A stretch of 14,369 nucleotides of DNA. Source: an uncultured Caulobacteraceae bacterium. GTDB lineage: Bacteria > Pseudomonadota > Alphaproteobacteria > Caulobacterales > Caulobacteraceae. The translations under genes and the position numbers were made by a program. The notes under the pieces are model-generated. The model did not search any database. It was given only the letters and a program-made list of their open reading frames with translations, and was not told where the DNA came from. Position 1 is the stretch's first letter; the number at the start of each line of letters is the position of its first letter. The DNA lies in assembly GCA_903884915.1 (NCBI GenBank), contig CAISGS010000301.1, positions 1 through 14,369 on the forward strand, given 5' to 3'. Shown here piece after piece: positions 7,223-14,158 of the stretch.

Positions 7223-8670
7223 GGTTGGCCTGCGTGATCGTGATCGTGCTGGGTCATGGGCGCGGAACCCGAAGGCTCCAGTACATCGGACGCACTGGGC
7301 CCCACCTCCAGACTGACGGGTGTGCTGGGCAGTCTTGTGCCGACCAAGCGGGTCAGTTCCACGCGGGCGAGCCAAAAGTCGCGCACAGCTTCGATATAAC
7401 CCTCATAGGCCTCATATTCCCGCGTCTTGGCCTCAATCAGACCGAAGACCCCGAGCAGCATATAGTTTTGCTGTTCTTGGCTGCGGGCGACGATGGTTTG
7501 GCGCTGGGGGATCAGGCCGTCACTGTGCAGAGCAACCACCTGACGGCGGCGCTGGAGTTCATCGGCCCGCGCGGCGATTTGGTGGCTGAGGTTCAAGCGG
7601 ATCTGCGCCGATTGAGCCTTTGCCAAGTCGCGCTTGGCATTGAGACGCGCCGTCTTGGCCTGTCCTTGATTGAAGATCGGCAGTTCAAGGTCAAGGCTGG
7701 GTCCGCTGGCACGAACGCCGTCACGGTCTTTCTCGCGCTCCAATCCGAGCGCCGTATCACCGAGCCACCGGGTCGCCCGCCGCGTCGCGGTCACCTGATC
7801 CCAAATGGAGCGGTCTTGGTCGGCGGCCATCAAAGACAGGTTGTGGGTCAAGGCCAGAGATTGAAGCTCATCGAGCCTATCGTCATCTGCGGGGGGCAAG
7901 GGGAGGGCTGAACTCAAAGACCATAGATCATCGGTCGGGCTTAGGCCGATCAGAGTGTCAAGGTTGGCCCGGGCCGCCTTAGCGCTCACGTTGGCCTGTT
8001 GCGCGGCGATCTGGGCTTGGCTAGCGGCGGCCTGTTCATGGCTCAGATCCAGCTCGGTAATATTGCCTGCGTTGAAATAGCGTTCGGCCAGATCAGCAGA
8101 GGTCTGGAGGGCAAAGGCGACCGCGCTTCGCACTTGCGCGGCCTGTTCGGCGGCGACGGCCTGACACCAAGCCGCCTCCACATCCAACTGAACGTCTAAC
8201 AGGGCGCTCGCCAACTGGTAGCGGGCGCGGGCTCTGGCCTGATTGGCTAGGTTGAGGCGTGCGGGCAGGAGGATGAGGTCCGCGACAGGCAGGGTTAGGC
8301 TCTGAGCTTCAGTTTTGCCGCCACCGGCCCTTAAGCTGCTGAGGCCGAGGCGCGGATTGGCGATCTCTATGGCTTCCAGAATATCAGCCTGATCGAGACC
8401 GAGTTGGCCATAGATCAGCACTAATTTTGGGCTTTTGACGATGGCCATCTGAACGGCGCTGTCCAGCGTCATGGGCTTGGCCATCAAGGCGGCCAATCCA
8501 TCGTCACCTTGGCGAACGGTAACGGCCTTCCGGTCTTGGAGCAGACCTGTAATAGCGGCCTGGTCCTGTCCCATGGGCAGGTTTGCACAGGCTGAAACGG
8601 CCACCGCCAGAAGAGGCAGTGTCACGGCCAGCAAGGCAGGCTTGAGCCACGTGGGACGAGGGATAGTCAT
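7219..8670 (-). CDS. TolC/CusC-type outer-membrane efflux lipoprotein of a copper operon
   Basis: This is a 483-aa outer membrane efflux protein and first gene of the copper operon. The N-terminus is a lipoprotein signal (MTIPRPTWLK, hydrophobic core, lipobox VSAC with Cys28), typical of CusC/OprM-type channels. Long alpha-helical, alanine- and glutamine-rich segments (about 140-260 and 330-440) repeat in two halves, as in the TolC fold. The last residues form a His-rich tail, QHDHDHAGQP, with three His alternating with Asp, which could hold copper at the periplasmic end. No adaptor (CusB-like) or RND pump (CusA-like) is next to it. It therefore probably acts as the outer-membrane partner of the oxidase, as proposed for PcoB with PcoA in Caulobacter, or borrows a pump encoded elsewhere. 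Its TGA (7219-7221) overlaps the oxidase ATG, implying translational coupling. The start has only a weak ribosome site. Confidence 0.88.
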   Translation of the reverse strand: MTIPRPTWLKPALLAVTLPLLAVAVSACANLPMGQDQAAITGLLQDRKAVTVRQGDDGLAALMAKPMTLDSAVQMAIVKSPKLVLIYGQLGLDQADILEAIEIANPRLGLSSLRAGGGKTEAQSLTLPVADLILLPARLNLANQARARARYQLASALLDVQLDVEAAWCQAVAAEQAAQVRSAVAFALQTSADLAERYFNAGNITELDLSHEQAAASQAQIAAQQANVSAKAARANLDTLIGLSPTDDLWSLSSALPLPPADDDRLDELQSLALTHNLSLMAADQDRSIWDQVTATRRATRWLGDTALGLEREKDRDGVRASGPSLDLELPIFNQGQAKTARLNAKRDLAKAQSAQIRLNLSHQIAARADELQRRRQVVALHSDGLIPQRQTIVARSQEQQNYMLLGVFGLIEAKTREYEAYEGYIEAVRDFWLARVELTRLVGTRLPSTPVSLEVGPSASDVLEPSGSAPMTQHDHDHAGQP

Positions 8671-8780
8671 AGAGTATAACCTAGTGCGATTGGCGGATGA
8701 TTGACAGGGCAGGGTGGATTGACCCCTTCAGACCCGTTCAATGTGGCCAAAATGGTCATGGTTGCCCCTCGAAATCTAAT

Positions 8781-8808
8781 TTGCGTCGAATTGATTGCAG
8801 GCTAACGG
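8781..8808 (+). promoter_or_regulatory. Candidate promoter of the thiolase gene
   Basis: TTGCGTC (8781-8787), 13 bases, then GCTAACGG (8801-8808) loosely fits the Caulobacter housekeeping pattern TTGACGS-N10-14-GCTANAWC. The -10 half is imperfect, so this is only a candidate. It would give a leader of roughly 65 bases. Confidence 0.25.
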
Positions 8809-8868
8809 CGATTACCGCTTCAATCTTTGGGACAGCCGTCATAGTTTGGCGGCCTAGGGAAAAACCTC

Positions 8869-8873
8869 AGGAG
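8869..8873 (+). promoter_or_regulatory. Ribosome binding site deciding the thiolase start
   Basis: AGGAG lies 6 bases before the ATG at 8880. It supports that start over the ATG at 8697, whose 61 extra residues look like translated intergenic DNA and not thiolase sequence. Confidence 0.8.
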
Positions 8874-8879
8874 AGATCT

Positions 8880-10049
8880 ATGCGCGACGCCGTTATCGTT
8901 TCTTACGCCCGGACGGGCCTGGCCAAGGCTGGCCGGGGCGGGTTCAATGTGACTGCCCCCATGTCGATGGCGGCCCATGCGATCAAGCACGCTGTGGCGC
9001 GCTCGGGCGTAGAGGCGGACTTCGTCGAAGACTGCTATCTGGGCAACAATGCCCACGCAGCCCCAAACATCGCGCGTCTGGCCGCTCTGCTGGCCGGTAT
9101 GCCCAAGACCACGGGCGGCGTCTCGATCAACCGTTTCTGTTCGTCGGGCCTTCAGTCGATCGCAATGGCTGCCAACCACATCCGGGGTGACAATGCCGAT
9201 TGCGTCGTCGCGGGCGGCGTTGAGAGCATCTCGATCCCAGGCGGCGGCATGCCCCGCGAGTCTATCGATCCTGAGCTGTTGAACGTTGCCCCGGCGATCT
9301 TCATGGCCATGATCGACACGGCTGACATCGTTGCTCAGCGTTATGGCCTGAGCCGTGAATATCAGGACGAATATTCGTTGGAATCACAGCGCCGCATGGC
9401 CGCTGCCCAGAAGGCCAACCTGTTCGCTGACGAAATCGTGCCGATGGCGACCAAGATGAAGGTCGTCAATAAGGAAACCAAGGAAGAGAGCTTGGTGGAC
9501 TATGTGGTCGATCGTGACGAATGCAATCGTCCTGAAACCACGCTCGAAGGCCTCGCCTCGCTCAAGCCCGTCATGGGCGAAGGCAAGTTCGTCACCGCCG
9601 GTAATGCCTCGCAGCTGTCCGATGGTGCCGCTGCCGTCGTGCTGATGGAAGCCAAGGAAGCTGAGCGTCGCGGTCTTGAGCCTTTGGGCCGTTTCGTGTC
9701 GTGGGCGGCTGCCGGTTGCGAGCCTGACGAAATGGGCATTGGTCCCGTGTTCGCCGTGCCAAAGCTTCTGAAGCGTCAGGGCCTGACGGTCGACGATATC
9801 GACCTGTGGGAACTGAACGAAGCCTTCGCGTCGCAGTGCCTCTATAGCCGTGACAAGCTCGGCATCGATCCTGCCAAGTACAACGTCAATGGCGGTTCGA
9901 TCTCGATTGGTCACCCCTTCGGCATGACGGGTGCACGCTGCACCGGTCACCTGCTGCAAGAAGGTCGTCGTCGCGGTGCCAAGTGGGGCGTTGTGACCAT
10001 GTGTATCGGTGGCGGCCAAGGCGGCGCCGGTCTGTTTGAAATCTTCTAA
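8880..10049 (+). CDS. Acetyl-CoA C-acyltransferase (thiolase)
   Basis: This is a 389-aa thiolase, the usual family length, with both thiolase domains. It cleaves 3-ketoacyl-CoA with CoA in fatty-acid oxidation, or condenses two acyl-CoAs in the reverse sense. The nucleophile Cys87 lies in NRFCSSGLQSIAMAA, NEAF is at 313-316, His345 is in GGSISIGHPFGMTGAR, and the second cysteine, Cys375, is in CIGGGQGGAG. The complete set implies an active enzyme. Which chain length it prefers, and whether it is degradative (FadA-like) or biosynthetic (PhaA/AtoB-like), cannot be settled by eye. It stands alone, with no hydroxyacyl-CoA dehydrogenase partner beside it. Codon choice is enriched in CGT, GGT, GCT and GAA compared with its neighbours, a pattern of high expression. 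The stop is followed within 20 bases by a strong hairpin. Confidence 0.93.
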   Translation: MRDAVIVSYARTGLAKAGRGGFNVTAPMSMAAHAIKHAVARSGVEADFVEDCYLGNNAHAAPNIARLAALLAGMPKTTGGVSINRFCSSGLQSIAMAANHIRGDNADCVVAGGVESISIPGGGMPRESIDPELLNVAPAIFMAMIDTADIVAQRYGLSREYQDEYSLESQRRMAAAQKANLFADEIVPMATKMKVVNKETKEESLVDYVVDRDECNRPETTLEGLASLKPVMGEGKFVTAGNASQLSDGAAAVVLMEAKEAERRGLEPLGRFVSWAAAGCEPDEMGIGPVFAVPKLLKRQGLTVDDIDLWELNEAFASQCLYSRDKLGIDPAKYNVNGGSISIGHPFGMTGARCTGHLLQEGRRRGAKWGVVTMCIGGGQGGAGLFEIF

Positions 10050-10068
10050 GATAGACTGACCTAACGAC

Positions 10069-10097
10069 CCCAGACGGCTGGCCTCCAGTCGTCTGGG
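10069..10097. terminator. Strong hairpin between convergent genes, probable bidirectional terminator
   Basis: CCCAGACGGCTGG (10069-10081) and CCAGTCGTCTGGG (10085-10097) form a 13-bp stem with one G-T wobble and a 3-base CCT loop. It sits between the thiolase stop (10049) and the oppositely oriented HupE-family stop (10107). Neither side has a T-run, so it may act with Rho or protect 3' ends, not as a textbook intrinsic terminator. Confidence 0.6.
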
Positions 10098-10106
10098 CGA
10101 TCGGTC

Positions 10107-11147
10107 CTAAGGGACCAGAACAGCGGCGATGGTCCGCTCGATCAGCCAGAAACTGGCCAATCCTCCAATCACATAGGCCGGCGCATAGGTCGAAACCGCC
10201 CCATAGCTGGCGGGAAGATGGCGGCTCAGGCGACGCAGGCCGACGATGACGCCGATGGCAACGGCGATAAAGGCCAATTGCCCGATTTCAACCCCGACAT
10301 TGAACAGCAGCAGGGCGGGGACCGTTCCGCCTGCTGGAAGGCCGACAGAGCTTAGGGTTCCGGCAAAGGCAAGGCCGTGGAATAGGCCGAAAACGAACGC
10401 TACGAGCCAAGGCTTCTGGCGGGTGAGAGTGCTCGTGCCGTCGCGTCTGGGGATCAGTTCATAGGCGACAAAGACGATGCTGAGGGCGATTAGGGCCTCG
10501 ATCAGGGCGCTTGGCACCTGAACCAGACCCAAGGCGGCCAGCGCCAAGGTGATGCTGTGGGCGACGGTAAAGGCTGACACGGTCTTGACGATCTTCCAGT
10601 TGGTTCCGACCAGTAACAGCAGGCCTAGGACAAACAGTAGATGGTCAAAGCCGGTGAGGATGTGCTCGACCCCTAATCGCAGATAGGCTGGGGTGGACAG
10701 TCCCTTGGGGCCGCTCAAGCCCAGGACCATGGACGGTGCCGAGGGGCGCAGGACGGCGGTGATGGTCTTGCCGCTTGGTGAGGTCACGCTGACCAGAACG
10801 TCCGTGACCGATTCTGAGAGCCCTTCGACGGTGAGGGTCTGTTGATCCAAAGCCGCACCACCCTTGACCGACCAACGCTTAATGATCTTGCCGGGCTCGA
10901 GGGACTGCGTCGTGGGCTCCTTGTCCAAACTGCCGCTCGAAAGGTGAGGGGCGAGGCGGATGGCCATATCGCCTACGGCAGGCTGTTTCCACACGGCCTC
11001 ATAGGTTCCGGGCGCGGATTCGCTGATTTGCAGGGCTGCGGGCCTTATCTCGTGGGCGAGACTGGCATTGGCCAAAACCACTGATAGGACAAAGCCTATC
11101 ATCACGGCTGCACCACTCATGATGGTGTTGCCAACAGATTTCGGCAT
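10107..11147 (-). CDS. HupE/UreJ-family membrane protein with periplasmic N-terminal domain
   Basis: With the ATG at 11147 this is a 346-aa protein. A signal peptide is likely at 1-31 (ending ANASLA before HEIRPA). A periplasmic beta-rich region spans about 32-150. Six or seven hydrophobic helices follow from about 155. Conserved polar residues lie in GVEHILTGFDHLLFVLG (159-174), FTVAHSITLALAALG (193-207), VAYEL near 227-231 and LFHGLAFAG (255-263). These are the HupE/UreJ_2 hallmarks. HupE and UreJ relatives are linked to nickel uptake, but whether this long subfamily moves nickel, another metal or something else is not established. No hydrogenase or urease gene is nearby. Start choice is uncertain: GTG 11243 and ATG 11120 are alternatives, and none has a clear ribosome site. 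The 11147 start gives the best basic n-region. It diverges from the DUF3604 operon. Confidence 0.85.
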   Translation of the reverse strand: MPKSVGNTIMSGAAVMIGFVLSVVLANASLAHEIRPAALQISESAPGTYEAVWKQPAVGDMAIRLAPHLSSGSLDKEPTTQSLEPGKIIKRWSVKGGAALDQQTLTVEGLSESVTDVLVSVTSPSGKTITAVLRPSAPSMVLGLSGPKGLSTPAYLRLGVEHILTGFDHLLFVLGLLLLVGTNWKIVKTVSAFTVAHSITLALAALGLVQVPSALIEALIALSIVFVAYELIPRRDGTSTLTRQKPWLVAFVFGLFHGLAFAGTLSSVGLPAGGTVPALLLFNVGVEIGQLAFIAVAIGVIVGLRRLSRHLPASYGAVSTYAPAYVIGGLASFWLIERTIAAVLVP

Positions 11148-11207
11148 GAGCCATGTAAAAAACTTCGGGTTCGCCACGATCAATGCACCTTTGTTTGCGA
11201 CACGACT

Positions 11208-11236
11208 TTGACAGCGACCGAACTGCAGGGCAATGT
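11208..11236 (+). promoter_or_regulatory. Candidate promoter of the DUF3604-prolyl isomerase operon
   Basis: There is a perfect TTGACA at 11208-11213. At 17-18 bases beyond it the sequence is CAATGTT, a poor -10 (2-3 of 6). Transcription would begin near 11244, about 48 bases before the chosen start. The inverted repeat TCAGG-CATAGA-CCTGA (11249-11264) lies just inside the predicted leader and might be an operator. Confidence 0.35.
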
Positions 11237-11291
11237 TTCCCACAGCGTTCAGGCATAGACCTGATGGGCAATGATTTATAGGGACGAGACC

Positions 11292-13232
11292 ATGGGCAAC
11301 AGATGGCGCACGACGGCAGGAAGCCTCACAGCGATGGCTGTGGTTCTGGCGGCTTTCCCGGGTTCAACAGCAGGGTCGGGTTCGGCCGTAACCGGATCGG
11401 TCGCAGCAAAGGCCCCAGTCGTGGCCAAGAAGGCAGCGGCTTCGGCACATCTGCCGGGCTATAACACCGAGCGGAACGCCTATTTTGGTGACCTGCACGT
11501 TCACACCAAGCTGTCCTTCGACGCCTACATCTTCAACGTCCGCGCTTCACCGGATGATGCCTATCGTTTTGCGAAGGGCGAAACTCTGGGCCATTCGAGC
11601 GGCTTCAATATTCGGCTGTCCGGCGGCCCCTTGGATTTCGTCGCCGTTACGGACCACTCTGAATATATCGGCGCTTTGCAAGAGGCCGCCGATACCAACA
11701 GTCCTCTGAACAAGCTGCCCATCGTCGACGGTCTGTTCAGTACCGATCCGGTGAAGATCGGTGCAGCCTTTAGCCGCGTGGTCGAGGCCATGGGAACCAA
11801 CAGCCTGCCAAAAGAGTTTGGCGACAAGAAGATTGCCTCTAAGGCTTGGAAAGAGATCCAGGACGCCGCGGAACGAAATAACGACCCCGGCCACTTCACC
11901 ACCTTTGTTGGCTATGAGTTTACCTCCGCGCCCGACGGTCGCAATCTGCACCGCAACGTCATTTTCAAGAGCGCCAAAGTGCCAGAGCTGCCCTATTCAG
12001 CGGTGCAGTCCCAGGATCCTGAAAATCTCTGGCTCCAGATGGACACCTGGCGCAAGGCCGGTGTCGAAGCGCTCGCTATCCCGCACAATATGAACGGCAG
12101 CGATGGCTTGATGTTCGAGCAAACGCGCCGCGATGGGCGGGCCATGGACAAGGCCTATGCCGACCTTCGCATGCGCAATGAGCCCATCGCCGAGATGACT
12201 CAAATTAAGGGGACGTCCGAAACACACCCTTCCTTGTCACCAAATGATGAGTGGGCAAATTTCGAGATCATGGAAAGCTATATTGGCCGCGCCAAGGCGA
12301 TCACCAAGTTCTCGGGTGGCTATGTTCGTGATGCTCTGAAGTCCGGTATTCTTATGCAGGACAATAAGGGCTTTAACCCCTTCAAGTTCGGCTTTATCGG
12401 TGCCAGCGATACGCATAATGCCGCCCCAGGCTCGGTGGAAGATCGAAACTATTTCAGCAAGGTCGGTCGCACAGACGGTAGGCCTGAGCAGCGGGGCTCT
12501 GTTCCCGCTGAAGGCCGAAAGACTTGGGATATTCCAACCGCGGATCCGAACGGCAATCTGGGCCGCTTCCAATCTTGGGGGGCTTCGGGCCTAGCGGGGG
12601 TTTGGGCGGAAGAAAATAGCCGCGATGCGATCTATTCGGCAATGCGTCGTAAAGAAACCTTCGCAACGTCCGGCCCCCGGATGCGGGTTCGGTTCTTTGC
12701 CGCCTATGACTATCCCCAGAACATCTTAAAGCGCTCTGATCTGGTCACGGTTGCCTATCGCAGCGGCGTGCCGATGGGCGGCGACCTGATGCCGTCCAAG
12801 GGTAAGGCTCCGCAGTTCATCCTTTGGGCCATGCGCGATCCTAATTCGGGCTACCTCCAGCGCGCTCAGATCGTCAAGGGATGGGTTGAGAACGGTGTCG
12901 CAAAAGAAGCCGTGTTCGACGTCGCCTGTTCGGACCATCTCGCCATCAATCCGGCGACGGGCCGTTGCCCGGACAATGGCGCGAAGGTGGATCTGAGCAA
13001 CTGTGAGCCCACCAAGTTCAAGGGCGATGCTGAGATCCGAACCCTTTGGCGCGACCCGACCTTTAAACCGAATCAGCGGGCCTTCTATTATGCTCGGGTG
13101 CTTGAGAATCCGTCCTGCCGTTGGTCCACATGGGATGCTATCCGTAATGGCAGCCCGCCCAATCCGACACTCCTCCCGACCATTCAGGAGCGCGTCTGGT
13201 CATCTCCCATCTGGTATGCGCCCAGTCTCTAG
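11292..13232 (+). CDS. Exported DUF3604 protein with PHP-like metal motifs
   Basis: With the ATG at 11292 this is a 646-aa protein. A signal peptide covers about residues 1-30 (MGNRWR basic start, then a hydrophobic core). Motifs resemble the PHP metallo-phosphoesterase fold: GDLHVHTKLSFDA (His69, His71), AVTDHSEYIG (Asp121, His122), GYEFTS (Glu209), IPHNMNGSDG (His265) and GASDTHNAAPG (Asp373, His375). This is a full set of candidate metal ligands for a hydrolase of unknown substrate. The C-terminal region has four cysteines (546, 559, 571, 609), fit for two disulfides in the periplasm. The upstream ATG at 11271 adds only seven residues (MIYRDET). AGGGA at 11280-11284 lies 7 bases before 11292 and favours the latter. 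The prolyl isomerase gene follows after 15 bases. The family has no settled function, so a phosphoesterase role is inference from motifs. Confidence 0.88.
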   Translation: MGNRWRTTAGSLTAMAVVLAAFPGSTAGSGSAVTGSVAAKAPVVAKKAAASAHLPGYNTERNAYFGDLHVHTKLSFDAYIFNVRASPDDAYRFAKGETLGHSSGFNIRLSGGPLDFVAVTDHSEYIGALQEAADTNSPLNKLPIVDGLFSTDPVKIGAAFSRVVEAMGTNSLPKEFGDKKIASKAWKEIQDAAERNNDPGHFTTFVGYEFTSAPDGRNLHRNVIFKSAKVPELPYSAVQSQDPENLWLQMDTWRKAGVEALAIPHNMNGSDGLMFEQTRRDGRAMDKAYADLRMRNEPIAEMTQIKGTSETHPSLSPNDEWANFEIMESYIGRAKAITKFSGGYVRDALKSGILMQDNKGFNPFKFGFIGASDTHNAAPGSVEDRNYFSKVGRTDGRPEQRGSVPAEGRKTWDIPTADPNGNLGRFQSWGASGLAGVWAEENSRDAIYSAMRRKETFATSGPRMRVRFFAAYDYPQNILKRSDLVTVAYRSGVPMGGDLMPSKGKAPQFILWAMRDPNSGYLQRAQIVKGWVENGVAKEAVFDVACSDHLAINPATGRCPDNGAKVDLSNCEPTKFKGDAEIRTLWRDPTFKPNQRAFYYARVLENPSCRWSTWDAIRNGSPPNPTLLPTIQERVWSSPIWYAPSL

Positions 13233-13247
13233 ACCTCAAAGGCCAGT

Positions 13248-14135
13248 GTGACCGTGTCATTGTCTAAACAGAGTCCAGTTCGTGCGTTCATCGTGCGGGC
13301 TGGGCGTGAACCGCTGGTCCATTTTCTTCTGATCGGCGCGGTGCTTTTCGTCGGGATTCTGGCGGCCCGATCGCTTCAGAAACCCGTTGTACGAATTGAT
13401 GCGCAGGAGCTTGGCCAGTTGGCTGGGTACTGGTCGACCCAGATGCAGCGCGACCCGACCAATGAGGAACTCCAGGGCATCATCCATGAGCGGGTGGACG
13501 AAGAGGTTCTCGCCCGTGAAGCCCTTCGCCTCGGTCTCGACAAGGATGACATGATCGTCCGTCGGCGCTTGGCTCAGAAAATGACCTTCGCGAGCGAGGA
13601 TACGGCCAGCTTGCCTGAGCCAGACGAGGCCGCCCTGAAGGCCTTCTTCGAAAAGACCAAGGCCGACTATCAAGCGCCGCCCCGTGTGACCTTCCGTCAT
13701 CAATTTTTCAATTCAGACCGTGGCAAGGATCAGGCTCTCGCTCGAGCTACCGCAGCGCTTGGTAAGGTTGCTTCAACTCAGGGTGACGCGCTCGGTGAGC
13801 CATTCCTCCTGCCCCTCGGCTATAGCGACGCCAGCCTGATAGATATCAACAAGGACTATGGGCAGGATTTTGCCAGGGCGTTGATAGGGGTTCCGCTGAA
13901 CCAATGGTCTGGTCCCATCGCTTCGGCCTATGGCTATCACCTGATCAAGGTAGATTCCCGGATCAGTGCCAAAACGCCAACGCTTGATGAGGTGCGGACC
14001 GATGTTTTAGCCGCCTATCAAGAGCAGGCGCGTAAGGCTCGCAACGCAACCTTCTTGGCCGATCTTCGTAAGAAGTATCGTATTGAAATCAGTGGCATAC
14101 CTCAGACTGTTCTTAATCAGCCTGAGACGAATTGA
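13248..14135 (+). CDS. Membrane-anchored parvulin-type peptidyl-prolyl cis-trans isomerase
   Basis: This is a 295-aa protein starting at GTG 13248, with AAGG 5 bases upstream. A single transmembrane segment spans about residues 23-41 (VHFLLIGAVLFVGILAA) after a basic N-terminus, so the rest should lie in the periplasm. A helical chaperone-like region (50-140) contains DEEVLAREALRLGLDKDD, typical of SurA/PpiD-like proteins. A divergent parvulin domain spans about 145-236, with VTFRHQFF and SGPIASAYGYHLIKV. The usual LGWF-type loop is replaced by LPLGYSDAS, and catalytic strength cannot be judged. It probably helps fold an exported partner. The DUF3604 protein, encoded 15 bases upstream and rich in proline and cysteine at its end, is the obvious candidate client. 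Both would be made from one transcript. Confidence 0.87.
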   Translation: MTVSLSKQSPVRAFIVRAGREPLVHFLLIGAVLFVGILAARSLQKPVVRIDAQELGQLAGYWSTQMQRDPTNEELQGIIHERVDEEVLAREALRLGLDKDDMIVRRRLAQKMTFASEDTASLPEPDEAALKAFFEKTKADYQAPPRVTFRHQFFNSDRGKDQALARATAALGKVASTQGDALGEPFLLPLGYSDASLIDINKDYGQDFARALIGVPLNQWSGPIASAYGYHLIKVDSRISAKTPTLDEVRTDVLAAYQEQARKARNATFLADLRKKYRIEISGIPQTVLNQPETN

Positions 14136-14136
14136 C

Positions 14137-14154
14137 CGCGAGAGGCGTTTTTTT
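14137..14154 (+). terminator. Weak hairpin plus T7, possible terminator
   Basis: CGC-GAGAG-GCG (14137-14147) is followed immediately by seven T residues (14148-14154), directly after the prolyl isomerase stop. The stem is only 3 bp, so termination would be inefficient unless aided, but the position and T-run fit the end of this operon. Confidence 0.35.
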
Positions 14155-14158
14155 CAGC

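Larger units (their letters stand above)
8671..8879. promoter_or_regulatory. Divergent control region between the copper operon and the thiolase gene
   Basis: This 209-base region has no credible gene. It holds GATTGAC at 8699-8705 and 8717-8723, and an inverted GTTCAAT at 8736-8742, which with the middle copy gives ATTGA-N15-TCAAT. An imperfect palindrome, TGGCCA-AAA-TGGTCA, lies at 8744-8758. These are possible operator sites for the copper operon, but none matches a copper-regulator box that I can name with confidence. Confidence 0.35.

Noticed and set aside
7223..7375. N-terminal extension of 51 residues on the multicopper oxidase
   Set aside because: It overlaps the end of the efflux channel gene, and the ATG at 7222 begins a clean Tat signal and overlaps the upstream stop as ATGA.
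8673..8678. TATACT on the minus strand just before the efflux channel ATG, looking like a -10 box
   Set aside because: It ends only 2 bases before the ATG, so transcription would begin inside the gene. No -35 match lies 16-18 bases upstream, and no later start would keep the lipoprotein signal.
8697..8879. N-terminal extension of 61 residues on the thiolase
   Set aside because: The added residues do not resemble a thiolase, and the ATG at 8880 has AGGAG at ideal spacing.
9384..10019. 211-codon open frame on the minus strand opposite the thiolase gene
   Set aside because: It is a shadow of a strongly conserved gene, rich in His and Arg from reverse-complemented common codons, with no domain seen.
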